NCBI RefSeq assembly: GCF_001540865.1
Contig: NC_033629.1
Coordinates: forward strand, 3,652,065 to 3,716,064
DNA length: 64,000 nt
Direction of reading: 5' to 3'
Source of the DNA: Ananas comosus
Taxonomy: Eukaryota > Streptophyta > Magnoliopsida > Poales > Bromeliaceae
In this document: piece after piece, positions 48,163 to 60,260 of the stretch
Position numbering within the stretch: position 1 is the stretch's first letter
Layout of the letters: each line of letters opens with the position of its first letter
Translations under genes and position numbers: made by a program
Notes under the pieces: model-generated
What the model was told of the DNA's origin: nothing
The model's database searches: none
What the model saw: only the letters and a program-made list of their open reading frames with translations

Positions 48163-49238
48163 TTTCCCCAATTTGTACATAAACATTTCAGCGAAGGGTC
48201 TGCGGGGTAAAGAATAATTTGGTTCATAATTGGTTAATGTATTTGTTGTTCTGCAGCAATGGATTTAGACAATCCACAATTTGAGGATTTTCCTACAATG
48301 AAAAACTTTAGCCTTTATGGCTCGACTGCGTCACTCTAAAGCAATTTTCGCATTTGCAGGCCAACTAAAGATTGACAGAAAAAGATTTATAAAGATAATC
48401 ACATATTATGCGACTGGAATTAGGTTTGAATCGATGAACACAGACTCAATCTGGTAAGGATGGAACAAGAGAGAAATCAAACTGCATTGTAAACATAGGG
48501 GCGGTTTTGGATGCAGGGATCTCACGCACGACAAACTCGCTCAGTCTAGCAGAGTGCAGGCACAGACATAAGTAACACGAGCCGCATATGATCAGTCAGT
48601 AACAGCCACAACTTCACAGATGTAACAAGCTATCGACTTCAACACCCGCCAGCACGAAGTCAAAGTCCAAGAAACAAACACAGCACCCTTGATCCTGCAA
48701 CCAACCTAGAACACTCACAGATCAAAATGGAAGAGATTGAGGACGATCACGATTACGATCATTCTCGACTCTGAAGAAAGTTAACAGAGTAGGAAATAAT
48801 CAAAGCAACTGAGTCGCCCGTCGTGGGCCAAAAATGCAACTCACATCAGATTCAGATTAAAACAAATAGTGTTTGTTACTAGCCAATCCCCGAAAACCAA
48901 ACAGAACGCATCTGCACAAATTAAATATGCTAGTTTTCCTTTAAGAGAAGGAAAAAAAATGAAAAGAATATTAAATTGTTTTAACTTTCACACCACAAAA
49001 TGAAAAGAAATGAAAAAAAAAAAAACCTAGAAGAATAAACAAAATTACCTCATCTTCAGCTACAGGCGTGTGTAATTACTTCAACATTTTTATCACACAT
49101 CGGGCAACCATGAACATTCTATGACGCACACAAAAACAAGTGTAATCATGTCAATTTTTTCGAGCAATTTTTGCTACATGTACCTACAAATTGAACACGC
49201 TGATCATCCTTACAACGACATACCATAGTTCAGATGGA
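48163..49238. other. Spacer between two convergent genes
   Basis: No further gene is seen. It should hold both 3' UTRs: that of the amidotransferase-like gene on the left and that of YIF1 on the right. No poly(A) site was fixed. Confidence 0.5.
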
Positions 49239-51869
49239 TCACGCTCCTATATTACCAAGCCAGAAGAAAAGAGGGATCTGCGCGATCGCCATGAACAGCA
49301 GCAGATAGTGCTGCCTGCTGGAATGCCGATCGTAGCTCCTCATCTCGGTGAACAGTACCCTCTTCATGGTTTTCACCAGGAACATCCCCATGCAGATACT
49401 CGTCCAAGGCAGCAAGAAGTAATAGCAGTGACTCCACAAGAGCCTAGATATGATGGATAGGCAGACACCCGTGAACAAGTACCCGCCGTACGCCGCAATG
49501 TCGAGCAGAGGTGCCTCCCCGCCGCCCATCGAATAGAGAAGTCCCTTCAGTAACGCGATTTGTATAAGCCATCCAGCTAGTCCCCTCGTGAACTGTAGGC
49601 TTAGGGCTTCTGGACTGAACCTGCACAGAAACTTACGGATTGTAGTGTTGATGCGTCTCATTTTTTAGGTACGAAGGGTCTGTTTGGCCCAGTTGGAGCT
49701 TCTGTAATAGGGTTGCTCAAGAAGAAATTTTCAAAGAAGCCCTTACAATTTTTTAGTTTATTGCTTAAATACGAGCAGCTTCAAATTGGAGCTTGTAATC
49801 TTTCGGGTTAAAAAAGAGTTTCAGCTTCCCATGGCCAGAAGCGCCAGGTTTATTGTTCGCCAACCGCGTGGCTTTCTACCTCTCTAAAGTAGAAAAGTGA
49901 CTCTGAAATCCAGGCCAAACAGACATTTATTCTATGGTGCAGTTTAATAACTTACTTTCCCAAGAAACCTAGGGAGAAGCCCGCAAGAATAACATAAGTA
50001 CCAAACGCCATGAAAGGGATGTACAGGTCTGGAGCATTTATGTCATAAATTGGAGGTTTATAAGAGAGCCTTCCTCCAACAGGCTCAGTTATCCTCGTCC
50101 AGTGCCCCTGAGAATAAATTTTAAAAAAATGTTTTTCTTGGGCTTTGGTTGGAGAGGAACGCATTGGAACAGATCGTAGTTATCAAAGGAAAGGTTGGTC
50201 TACCTTATGTAGGAACGGAAACAAAACCACTTTCAACTTGTTCCGCACATATTGATCGTTCACTTGAAAATAATACTGAGGGTTGGAGAAGTATGTGCTA
50301 ATCTGTTCACCAGAGCATAGAAATAAGAAAATGGTTCAATTCTAAAAAAGGAAAAAAAAAATAGTAAACAGAACCACATACTGAGGCAATAAGATTCCAA
50401 ATTGCACAATTATGAAATAAAATTAATGGCTAACTTCACTACTTGCACTCCACCGCTCTAAAATATAAAAACCTACATTTAACTCCCTCAATGTTTAGTA
50501 TATTAGCACTCCATCCTCTTCTACTCAAATTTTCCACTCAAGTTCTGTTAGAAAGTTTTAGACTCCAGATGGCGTATAATGGGTATTTCAGATCATATTT
50601 TTAACTTAGACTAACAAACACCTCCGAACTAAAAATGTAAAAGAAAGCGATTAAGTGCTAAAGGCCTAAACAACACTAAGGATATTAAATGTATAATCTT
50701 ATATCAAAGACGGGCAGATTGCAAATGGCAGTATTTCAAAGGGAAATAAAAGCCATTTTGCAGACCACTTCATCTTTTTTTTTCTTTTTCCAATTTGATC
50801 AACTTCTTTCATATTTTCCCATATATGAGCACATATATCTTTTCACAGACTGAATTAACCCTATGTGACGCCCCAACTTCCCAGGGTGTCACCCATCCTA
50901 AGACTACTCTAGTTCTAGCACGCTTAACTCTCTTAACCTTTTGGACTTAGCCGCCGCCCAAAATGCTATAACCGGATTAAGAGTTTTAGCCCTATCTTAT
51001 ATATAGGATTACCTGAGGTCTCATATTCTCCACCCCTTTAAACCCTAATATCCTCGTCAGGTTCAGACTCACAAGTACTAGGCGATGTGAGACTCATCTC
51101 GCTAGCCTTAACGGCTTAACCGATCTTGTAGGAGAGTAGTGTTCTACCCATACCAGTCATCAGCATGAGAGTCTCATTCTCCCCACTGTATAACCTGGCT
51201 CGGCCGAAATTCATCTCACACTTCCGGCTGGTAATTAGCTCTGATACCAACCGTGACGCCCCAACTTTCCAGGGGTCATCCATCCTAAGACTACTCTAGC
51301 CCTAACACGATTAACTCTTTTAACCTTTTTAGCCTAAACACTGCCCAAAATGCTATAGTTGGATTTAGAATTTTAGTCCTATTATATCTTATATATATAG
51401 GACTACAGACTACCTGGAGTCTCACAACCCTAACTACAGTTATAGAGTGCATAAATTAATCACAGCATTAACCAAGGACATTGAAGCCCTTGAAAAGACA
51501 ATTTGAACATAAAGGAAAACATGAGAAAAATAGAAAATAATTTCAAAATCAATAAAATGGCAGATTATTTTTTGTAAAAACCCAAAAATTAAAATAAACA
51601 ATAGTATATTACTTTCCAGATTATTTTTGCAAAAATCCAAAAGTTAACATAAACACTGGGATATTAATTTTATGCATCTCTAATCACATATTACTTACAT
51701 TGCTTTGCATGAACTCGGAGCTCGAACCCAACCATTTTTCTCCATATGCTCCCAAGCCAGTTCTAATGAAACCTGACCCTGCACCATAAAATGCATTGCC
51801 AAATGGGTTTGGTTGAGGAGCTGTTGGGGGTCTCTGCACCCCAGCCTGATTGCCCAGATTATCATACAT
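49239..51869 (-). CDS. YIF1: YIF1 family protein (Yip1-interacting factor)
   Basis: YIF1 proteins are multi-spanning ER/Golgi membrane proteins that partner YIP1 and Rab GTPases in vesicle traffic. Coding exons in order are 51869-51699 (exon starts at 51871, two bases before the ATG), 50302-50204, 50107-49956 and 49620-49239, with good splice borders and an open frame of 267 codons. The N-terminal cytosolic part is Pro/Asn-rich ([20 protein letters not shown]). Then come [40 protein letters not shown] and [19 protein letters not shown]. The C-terminal half is hydrophobic, with about five membrane segments including [52 protein letters not shown] and [19 protein letters not shown]. The length is normal for the plant family. 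A TRIM sits in the first coding intron and a MITE in the last. Confidence 0.95.
49678..49924. repeat. MITE in the last YIF1 intron
   Basis: GTCTGTTTGGCC and GGCCAAACAGAC form perfect 12-bp inverted ends, 247 bp apart, filling most of the 335-bp intron. No target duplication is evident. Confidence 0.75.
50866..51424 (-). mobile_element. TRIM retrotransposon in a YIF1 intron
   Basis: Two direct terminal repeats of about 158 and 171 bp (50866-51023, 51254-51424) both start TGACGCCCCAACTT and end GTCTCA on the plus strand. On the minus strand the order is LTR, primer-binding site TGGTATCAGAGC (complement at 51238-51249), a short non-coding interior, a polypurine tract (AAAGGGGTGGAGAA, complement near 51025-51040), LTR. 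An AACCCTA-like string lies at both flanks, suggesting a target duplication with blurred edges. No ORF: 559 bp in total, a classic TRIM layout. Confidence 0.88.
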
Positions 51870-54462
51870 TGCTGGAACAAGAATTACTGTGCTTCAGATT
51901 GCAATTCAAGCCACTAAAGAAATTATCTGACTAAAAAACCATGAAAGTTTAACTAATAATTCAATAGAAACTTGGACATTCTATACTCCAGATTTTCATA
52001 AAGTGGCTGTCTAACAATAAAGGTGCTCGATTTCTGAATAGACAAATAAAATGAGAGAGAAAGAACAAGGGCAAGGATCTTTTTATGCACTGGGTAATGG
52101 TACAGTGCCTGTCTAACAGTAGCTGGGATAGATATTTTAGATGAAACATCATAAAATCATATCTGGAGCAAATAAGTGTCCTCTTGAGCTCGATGGACAA
52201 TTAAACATTGGAATAATTTGTAGGTTCAGAATCCAGAGCCCTCTTTTGGAGAAACTTTGGCTGATAAAGATGTCTGATCAGCTTGCAAGTACATGCCACA
52301 TGAGGCAAACTAAGTCGTTAGTTAAAGCAGATAGCATCAAAATTTCAATCCCATGCACATAACATGCTAGTTCTTTCTACTTAAGCTATGGTTTCCTTAG
52401 CCATAGTTTGAAATTTACAACACAAAGGCCTTGTTTGATATGGTTCCTTTTTTTTTTTCCTTAAATAAAATCCATGTAACAGAATGTGCGAGTGGATGTG
52501 AAGTGCTTGATGGTTAAGTCCACACATCTAAGAGGTTTGTTTGGCAGCAAAAAACATAAACTTGGTAGTAACCGTCTTTTAACTCTGTTTTTTCAAACAA
52601 GATGCCTTTTCTCATTCTACCTTGTTGCATTAAAAGCCAACTGCCAGCCAATGATGACAAGAGTAGAGAGTGTAACCATCTATAATTTCATTTATAGAGG
52701 AAAAAAAGAAAACCTAAATGAGGCCTAAATTGTATATAAAAATTCTCTCAAATCTACAAGAAATAATAACAAACAACCACCAACTAACTTTAGTCCGGGA
52801 GCACTTAAATTCCAACTTTAAAGCACAAAAGCACCCTTTAATAAAATAATATTTAGGCATCAAGCGCAAATATACAAATGATCAACAATCAACTCAGGAC
52901 ATACTATAGAGAAGACATAAGCCATCACCATATCCGTATGTGCCAAGAATAATGGTCACCATAATCATACATCCCTATACCGGATAGACCACTAATAGCC
53001 CAATAATTTGTCCAAAAAACCAAGAGAGTAACATGACAAAAACTGGCTCCCAAAAGTTCATAGTGGGCTGTCAGCCAAAATATAGTTTATTTGTTCTGGA
53101 AAAGTCTGAGTGCAGTCCGATCTAGCCTTAGAAAAGATTCTCGCATGGCTAGTTCCATCTTCCTTAGGTATAAAACTTAATCGTTCTTTCCTGATCCAGG
53201 ATGGGTAAACTTAAGGCAATACTTAATATATATAATTCCAGTCTTAATTCAGCTTCAATTGGGTCATTAAACTGAATATGTCGATGAATTGAGTCAATGA
53301 GGTTCACAAACCTGTTAAGGTATTCCATTCGAATTGTAATCAGTTTCGAACTGAATGGCTTGAGTCAATATAGGTTCTATTCATTTGGCCCATCACTTCT
53401 TTGGCACATATAAAAATTATTACCCTTGAATCTTATGGTCACGACCCCTCATAAGCTCTGGTTGTCTATAGTCAATCCCATGGAAGAACCCAAACCTATC
53501 ATGCACCACAGTTCTTAAAATAGTGAAGCCATAATACCGTAGAAAATCCGAATAAATCGACCAACACATATCACCAATATAGAACTTGTGCATTGACAAT
53601 TCTTGGATAAATCATAGATCTCATCTGACACATGTTGACAACAATAAAAAATTTACCAAATCTAAGAAAGATGAAACAACTTTGCAGTGTTTTACAGAGA
53701 TCTTGGAGGCATGTGCCATCTCAAACTAAGAGTATTGATTTGAAGAAAAAAAATATATAAGAAAACATTAAAAGTTGAGCAAATCAACAGACAAATTATT
53801 GTAACCCTACTCCAACAAAGGAGAAAAGCAAACACGTTATAAGGATGCAACTCCTTGATGATAAATGTATCAATTGCTTCTCAAGGGTGGATGATTTAGA
53901 ACAGTTACTTCTTAGGTAATGGAGATTTGCTACAGACATCACCAAGATCTAGCCAAACTAGGTAATATTTCCTACTCTCATTGTAGGGATAATAGTCAAC
54001 CAAGAACTCAAGCAAGCACTAAAGCAAGCTCAATCCAGTTTCCAGAGGCTTGACTTGATCACATAATTAATGAGTTTGGCAGTTTCTAACTTTATATTAA
54101 CAACTTGAGGGCCATAACAACTTAAGGGACATAATCAGCTAGAATCCCTCTCTAATAGATGCAAAAGAATAAAAATTATTTACTAGCTAAGCTGTCGCAA
54201 ATTTGAATCATATCAGGACTCAATTTTCAGTTAAGATTTGTATGAGAATCCATCACATTTCTATAAAAGGCTGTAGCAAACAAATAGAACTGCTCTTAGT
54301 CTCCATTCTTTGACAATAAAGACAGTTTGCAATCAACAAAGATCCTAAAATATTGCACTTCATCTATTATGAATTATTGCACTAGAACACCAGACAGGCA
54401 GGAGAGGCATCCCTTGGCCATAAAATATCATCAAGTAGACCCATCAAACACTTTCTTCCCTT

Positions 54463-54522
54463 AGCCACTATTAAAGAAAAGGTACAGGTACTAGCCACTA
54501 TTAAAGAAAAGGTACAGGTACT
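54463..54522. repeat. Two-copy 30-bp tandem repeat
   Basis: AGCCACTATTAAAGAAAAGG starts at 54463 and again at 54493. The two 30-bp units appear identical. Confidence 0.92.
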
Positions 54523-54893
54523 AGCTTGGAGTTTTAGACCACTATCAAAGAAGAGTAGAGAATTGCACGTATAAAAATTCAAAAAAATAGATTTGATCCA
54601 AGTCAAAATTTATATTGGATTCCCAAAATTATTAATAAAGGGGCAAACACGAAGAATCTATGAATTACAGATGAATGTACAAAAGAAGTTTCATTCCGTA
54701 AACTGAAGACTCAGTATTGCTATAACAAGAGTTGAAAAACCTTATAGATAACCTAATATTCTTGCAAAATATATAGCTTTATAATAAAAAAATAGAGTTT
54801 CGTTTCAGAAAACAATGAAAAAAGATATTGAATTAACAAAACAAACAAATACAAAAGGAATTCAAGTGCAAATAGCAGGCCATATCGACGAAA

Positions 54894-54934
54894 AGCAGTG
54901 CTAAAGCATCTGGGTTCAAGTCCAAGTGGCAGCA
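54894..54934 (+). pseudogene. Plastid-type tRNA-Leu 3' half (probable nuclear plastid DNA)
   Basis: AGCAGTGCTAAAGCATCTGG and the following TTCAAGTCCAAGTGGCAGCA resemble, from memory, the variable loop, T arm and acceptor end of chloroplast tRNA-Leu(UAG). The mismatches are mostly G-to-A. The 5' half is not recognisable. The following bases (to about 54995) may also be plastid spacer. It cannot be a working tRNA. Confidence 0.5.
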
Positions 54935-56144
54935 TCTTCTAAAATAGATACCAAAGATCCTAAAATGTATTCAATACCCGATTTCCAATTCTGTAATGAG
55001 ACACATTCTATAATGATCATCCTTAATCCTTAATTGTCACGATAGACAATCATCAATGAAAACATGAGTACCCGGTATTAAAGAAAATAAAAAAAAACAC
55101 TATCCAAGAAGCCAATTTATGCCACTAGCCTAAAAAACTCAATTGTCATGACTAATTAGGCGAATTAGTTCATATTCTACAGGGAAATGCTCAAGTTGAA
55201 ACGCTACATGAGCTTCCCAAATCCCTCCAACCTCTAGTAATTGAACTATTGAGAATTCTACCAACAGCCACTCTCAATCAATACTACCCAATGTTTGTTA
55301 GTTCACTATCTTTCAATTTAATACCAAAGCATAATCTTTTATCTGAAAAGATCTTTCGAATTTTAAGACTAGCTATCGATGTGGAATCAATCCTTCAAGA
55401 AAGGTGCAAAATACTCGACAAAATCACGACCAATACAAACAGCTTAGGATATAAATACAATTAGGGTATATATATGTATCCTTTCATAGCTTAAACACAT
55501 GGAACCCAAAATCAATCCTCCAGAAGCTTAGCAACATATAAATGGATTACGCCAATTCGTCACAAATTGGAGTTGATTGCATGAATAAATCTAAAAAGCA
55601 AGTCAACAAACAGAACATATGTAAACATAAGATTGTGCCACGCCTTCATAATTAGCTCAAATTTCACTTGTTTGATAGATGTGGAGAAGTGCAACACCTC
55701 GATAGAGAACTGAAGTTATTAACTTTCCATTCAAAGGGACATTTTTCCGTATGCCAACTTGCCAACTTCTTCGACACGCAACCAAACCCAGAATTTTTCG
55801 TGATCAAAATTAATCATTAACTCAATTCTCTTCTCAGCCACCACACTTCGTAGACACACGAACAACCCCAGCAACCAAAACTCGATAATTTTTTGCGGAT
55901 TCAACATCACAAACATCACAAACCAAACCCTAACAGGAACAATTTAACCCTAGAACATACTCCACAAATAGCCGATAATCATAAGATTATAGAACCTGGA
56001 AACCTTATATTACGTCAGAAAGAAAGGGAATCAAGAAGAACCGCAACAGCACTAGTAACCCGAAACAATAGCGCACACACCAAAGCTCCGGGCTCATAAG
56101 AGTCGATCACAAACCCTAGCAATCGAGTTCTGAAAAGGAAAACC

Positions 56145-56183
<39 letters not shown>

Positions 56184-56220
56184 GGGCAACGAGGACAGAG
56201 AGGAGGAGAAGGGAGCTTAC

Positions 56221-56330
56221 TTTTGAGGTCGATTAGGGTTTGCGTTCGAGGGAGGCGTCGCCGCAGAGAGAGAGAGAGGGAGAGAGAGAGAGAGAGAGAG
56301 AGAGATTCCCAGAACTAACGAGGAGGACGA
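56221..56330 (-). other. Noncoding leader exon and promoter edge of YIF1
   Basis: On the minus strand a CT-rich tract (complement of the GA repeat at about 56262-56305) runs into AAACCCTAATCGACCTCAAAA and then a consensus donor GTAAGC. No start codon is needed here, since the next exon supplies it. The transcription start is not fixed. An hAT-like element begins at 56339, just upstream. Confidence 0.6.
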
Positions 56331-56338
56331 ACCCGTGG

Positions 56339-56788
56339 CTCGGGATGTGGACTAGCCGGATTCGGATCGGATTTAAAAAACTCGAGCCCCAACCCGACTC
56401 CACATCCGAAACCTGAATTCGAACCTTCGGATTTAAAATATCCATATCCAAACTCAATTCCGACGAAAAAATTCAAAACCCAAACCCAGATCCGAAGCAG
56501 AAACAATTATTTCTCTTTTCAATATTTCAAAATAAATTATATTAAATCTAAATTTTTAAAATATAATTCAAATATAACATCAAATTTTTATATACATATT
56601 ATAGATAATGTAAAATAAATTCGGATTCGAATCGGGTTCAGGTCAGGTTTGGTTAAAATCCATATTCGAATCCATATTCATTGGATTTTTGTTTTTGATA
56701 TTCATATCTGTTTAGTATCAAAGAAATTCACTTCATTCGGATTCGGATTCGGATAAAATTTCGGGTATCGGTACCCTTTGACATCCCT
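56339..56788. mobile_element. hAT-like non-autonomous element next to YIF1
   Basis: It is flanked by a perfect 8-bp duplication ACCCGTGG (56331-56338 and 56789-56796). The ends CTCGGGATGTGGA and CCTTTGACATCCCT are imperfectly inverted. The subterminal parts are full of GGATTCGGAT-type motifs; the core is AT-rich. It lies about 120 bp upstream of the YIF1 leader donor, so it may be part of the promoter. Confidence 0.78.
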
Positions 56789-56796
56789 ACCCGTGG

Positions 56797-56954
56797 GGGT
56801 TAGGTGTAAAAGCGGCCGGGAGGCCCTTGTCCCACCTGGCCCGGCACGACTTGGGCCGGGCCGAAAAATCTTTTCCACGCGGCCTGGTTTAATGCACCGG
56901 GCCGTGCTGGGCCTTCTCCTATTGGGCCGTTGGCCCAGCACGTTTTGTATGGCT
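56797..56954. repeat. GGGCC-rich repeat fragment
   Basis: A block of GGCCCGGCAC, GGGCCGGGCC and GGGCCGTGCTGGGCC motifs typical of a GC-rich plant transposon end. SINE copy 2 follows directly. No ends could be fixed. Confidence 0.4.
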
Positions 56955-56970
56955 AATAAATTTTTCGCTA

Positions 56971-57128
56971 ACCGACCATCCCTAGAGTAAGTGGCAAAGG
57001 ACTTGGTGATTGGTATCCGAGACCCAAGTTCGAATCCTAATTGATTCACATTTCTAGCTAAGTTTATTTCTAAATGAAATAAATAAAGCGGGTAGCGTGC
57101 TACCTATCTCTCAAAAAATAAATAAATA
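56971..57128 (+). mobile_element. tRNA-derived SINE, copy 2
   Basis: 158 bp with the same plan as the 20365 copy, flanked by the 16-bp duplication AATAAATTTTTCGCTA (56955-56970 and 57129-57144). The B-box-like AAGTTCGAATCCT is at 57026-57038. The tail hairpin GGTAGC-GT-GCTACC (57091-57104) is identical to copy 1. The tail is (A)n/(AAAT)n. Confidence 0.9.
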
Positions 57129-57316
57129 AATAAATTTTTCGCTACTCCATAATATTGAATTAACGGTTTAGAGGAAACCCAATAAGAGAGAATTATTAGT
57201 TGCTCCTAAATCACCGTTTTTTTCCCAAGTAAAATTGCATATTTTTAATAGAAAAGTTGTTTAAGAAGCCGCAGCAAACAGAGACAAGTAAAGAAGAATG
57301 AGTGGAGTTTATCTTA

Positions 57317-58202
57317 GGGCATATTTGTTTACGTGAAAGTGAAGAAGGGTGAAGTTGGTTTTGACCGTAAACGATCACTTCTGCTATTTTGTTCACCGTA
57401 ATAGAGATACAGTTGAAACTTGAATTATTCGAAACAACTAATTGACTTGTCACAGGTTCAAAGCCCTTTTCTTGAAAAGCCTATGTGGCGCTCGTCCGTC
57501 ACCTGCACGAACGAGCTAGCCAATCCGTCCCCAGGCACAATTTCGCAATTTGGCAGCGACCGGAGTAAAGAAAACGGCACACAATGGGTCCTACAAATTG
57601 GCACAAACAATAAGTATTTTATTGATAACGAAAAAATGGACTACAATCGAAAGGCATACGACTTGACTTGGTCGGACATGACCGATGAGGGCAAAATGAA
57701 CACTAAGATACTCTGCATAGGTGAAGAAAAAAATAATAAAGTAATATATAATGAGTAAATCTAGTTATATTCAAATATATATGTAATTATGATACTAATT
57801 ACTCTTTTATTTAATTTGCATATTTAAAATATGATAAAAAAATTGATTAGTTAAATTTTAGTATTTCTTTAATTTAGTTTTGTACATTTAAAATATGATA
57901 AAAATTGATTAGGTAAGTATTAATATTTTTTTACTTTATAATTTAATTGTTGTATAATTATAATATATATGTATAATTATAATATTTCTTTAATTGATTA
58001 GGTAAATTAAATTTTTTAATTGTATAGAAACATAATTATATTATTTTTATTTATTATATTATAAACTATTAGTTATTTATTATTCGTACATAAATTATAA
58101 TTTACATCATGCATTCCTTGTTAAATAAACAGCAGAAGAGAAGTAATTTTCACTGAACTCCATTTCAACCCAAAATGCAGTCTCGATGAAACAAATATGT
58201 CC
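57317..58202. mobile_element. PIF/Harbinger-like non-autonomous element
   Basis: The ends GGGCATATTTGTTT and AAACAAATATGTCC are inverted, with TTA on both sides (57314-57316 and 58203-58205), the PIF/Harbinger target preference. Length is 886 bp. A 112-codon frame at 57420-57758 (LEKPMWRSSVTCTNELANPS) has no recognised domain and may be chance or captured DNA. The right half is very AT-rich. Confidence 0.72.
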
Positions 58203-58205
58203 TTA

Positions 58206-59080
58206 CTGTCGAACTTCACTATACACTGCACATGACAAAACTGCGGTCTAATTCATAGTTGTGGAAAATAATAATAATAATTATATATTCTTCTTCATAA
58301 ACCCTTAAGTAAACATAACAAACTAGAAAGAATGTTGACTTAATTACTTTTCAAGTTCTACTCCTTCTCATGTAGTTTACTTAAGAAGGATAACATTTAT
58401 ATGCATATAGAAATGAATTAATGTGTGTCAAGCATATTCAAGATGTTGAAACTAAGAGAAGTTTTAAGCTAACTGCATTATCTGATTCAAATATTCTTTC
58501 TACATATGTCTGCTCAAAGTGACCGTAGTTGTGCCGAAAATGACTTCTCCAGGAAGCTGAAGCAGTTTGAAGTTTCATAGCCTTTGAGTATTATATGTTG
58601 TCTCCCAGAAGCTGCTTACTGATTGATTCCCTGCTTTGTAAGGAGCCTTATTTCAAAGGTGGCCGTTGGAATCCGAAGCTCACGTGTTTGTGAATGGTAT
58701 CGCGATTCTAATAAGTGTAGCGGCCACTTGTGGGCATTATCTGGAAGATCGATTTCATATATTAAGAGCATTGGAAAATATAAAGTCGTAGTACTGATGC
58801 TCATTTGCGTATATGGTGTATATGTTAAACCGTATTTATATTAAAATCGTATCTTCTTCTATAATTTCTGGTTTTCGTGGACAGATCATAGACGTTGATT
58901 CTTTCTTGTGATTCTTTCTCGTTCACAATCTGCAAAAAAAAAAGCATCTATTCCTTTATCCCCCCAGAGATGTAAACAGTCATAGGAATGAAATTGGGAT
59001 TGTAGTTAGACCGGAATTCCGGTTATATAATATATATATATATAACTAGACTATTATACTATTAATAATATCAAATTATT
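58206..59080. other. Intergenic, nothing recognised
   Basis: No gene or clear repeat is seen. A short frame at 58623-58844 has no recognisable similarity. Confidence 0.45.
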
Positions 59081-59270
59081 AGTGCTATTAGACTTTCGGC
59101 CCTGTTGGATGAAGGGATATGCGGTTAGGATGATAGTGATCCTTTAAGGTTGAGTGAATGGTTGGTTAAATAGTATAATCTAACAGATAAAAATGGTCAA
59201 AGAAATAAATCTAATGGTGAAAATTTTGTAGCATCAAGTGTTTAGAATTATTAGAAGCACCCAAGCCGGA
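59081..59270. repeat. 'AGCACCAA' palindromic MITE, decayed copy
   Basis: The block TTGGATGAAGGG ... GGTTGGTTAAATAGTATAAT ... AAAAATGGTCAAAG is the inverse of blocks in the copies at 62120-62313 and 62352-62572. The right end is TTAGAAGCACC. Confidence 0.6.
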
Positions 59271-59909
59271 CTCTCTGTCTCTGTCTCCCCCTCTCTCTCT
59301 CTATATATATATATATAAAAGGATATTTTAATCATGTTAGCCCATCACAAACGTGTTCAGATACATCATAATCGTTGGATCGACTATATCCTTGGAATCG
59401 CCTAAAAATAAATTACGTTGGTCACATCCAATATCGTAGAGATTAGGTGAAGCGAGGGCTTTAAAATGGACTAACTTGCATATGGATGTGGAAAATTGCA
59501 CGCTTAATAATCAGAAAACTGATCGATCTGGTTGGAAACAATTCAAAATTAGTCTCAATTGCTGGCATTTTAATTTCTTGGATGGAATTTGGACATAATA
59601 TTATTGCATTTACTTATCAAATTTTTGTTCCGTGAGTTTCTAACATTTTTCCATGAGTAGAATTTTTTTTTTTTTTTTTTGAGAGAAAGGTAGCAAGCTA
59701 CCTGCTTCATTCATTAGGCAAAATGAACTTGGCTTACAAAGTGAAGGCAGCCAGGGCCTCCTAAAGGAAACCAAAAAACAATAAACAAAGCAAAAAACGC
59801 AAATAACCACGGTGTACCAACGAAAACAACAAAATAAACGACCATGTACAGATTAGCTAGGTACGAAGGATCAACTCAGGTATCGCGGTGTTGGAAGACC
59901 AATCACCGG

Positions 59910-60260
59910 CTAGGGAACGTCGGTCCATGCTTTGATCAATGCTTCAACCCGCTCTAGGGCCCGGATAGCGTCTGGACTCGTCTCGTGGAAGACACTTTTG
60001 TTTCTCTCCGTCCATACCACCCACCAGATTGCCACCAACCGTGTTAGCCTCCGTCTTCTAACCTCGACATTGGGTAAGTTAGCTGTCTGTGACCATAAGC
60101 TTCTAACATCCCCGATGAGTGGTTCTGTATAAACCGAACCCCCCGCGCAAAGAATGAGATATCTGGCCAGAACACACTCCTTGAAAAGGTGATCACAAGT
60201 TTCTGGTAGTGCTGCACAGAACATACACAGCGGATCCCCCTGGCACCCTCGACGGATCAA
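59910..60260 (-). pseudogene. LINE ORF2 C-terminal zinc-binding region
   Basis: A 116-codon frame with CMFCAALPETCDHLFKEC is the zinc-binding domain at the end of plant L1 ORF2 (zf-RVT type), followed by RLVAIWWVVWTERNKSVF. Between it and the RT block (about 60261-60780) the same protein continues across frames (WRWTSNQLFSVKSLYDF, PAKIKIFVWILIRKRLL) with at least one stop. Confidence 0.88.

Larger units (their letters stand above)
51872..56220 (-). other. Large first intron of YIF1
   Basis: About 4.35 kb lie between the noncoding leader exon (donor GTAAGC at 56220-56215) and the exon holding the start codon (acceptor TTGTTCCAG). It is AT-rich and free of a second gene. A possible small MITE lies near 52426-52722 (GGCCTTGTTTGATATGG end). 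It also holds a 30-bp tandem repeat and a plastid-like tRNA piece, listed separately. Confidence 0.6.

Noticed and set aside
52486..52728. 80-codon plus-strand frame in the YIF1 intron
   Set aside because: No family resemblance, opposite strand to the gene, and overlaps a MITE-like segment.
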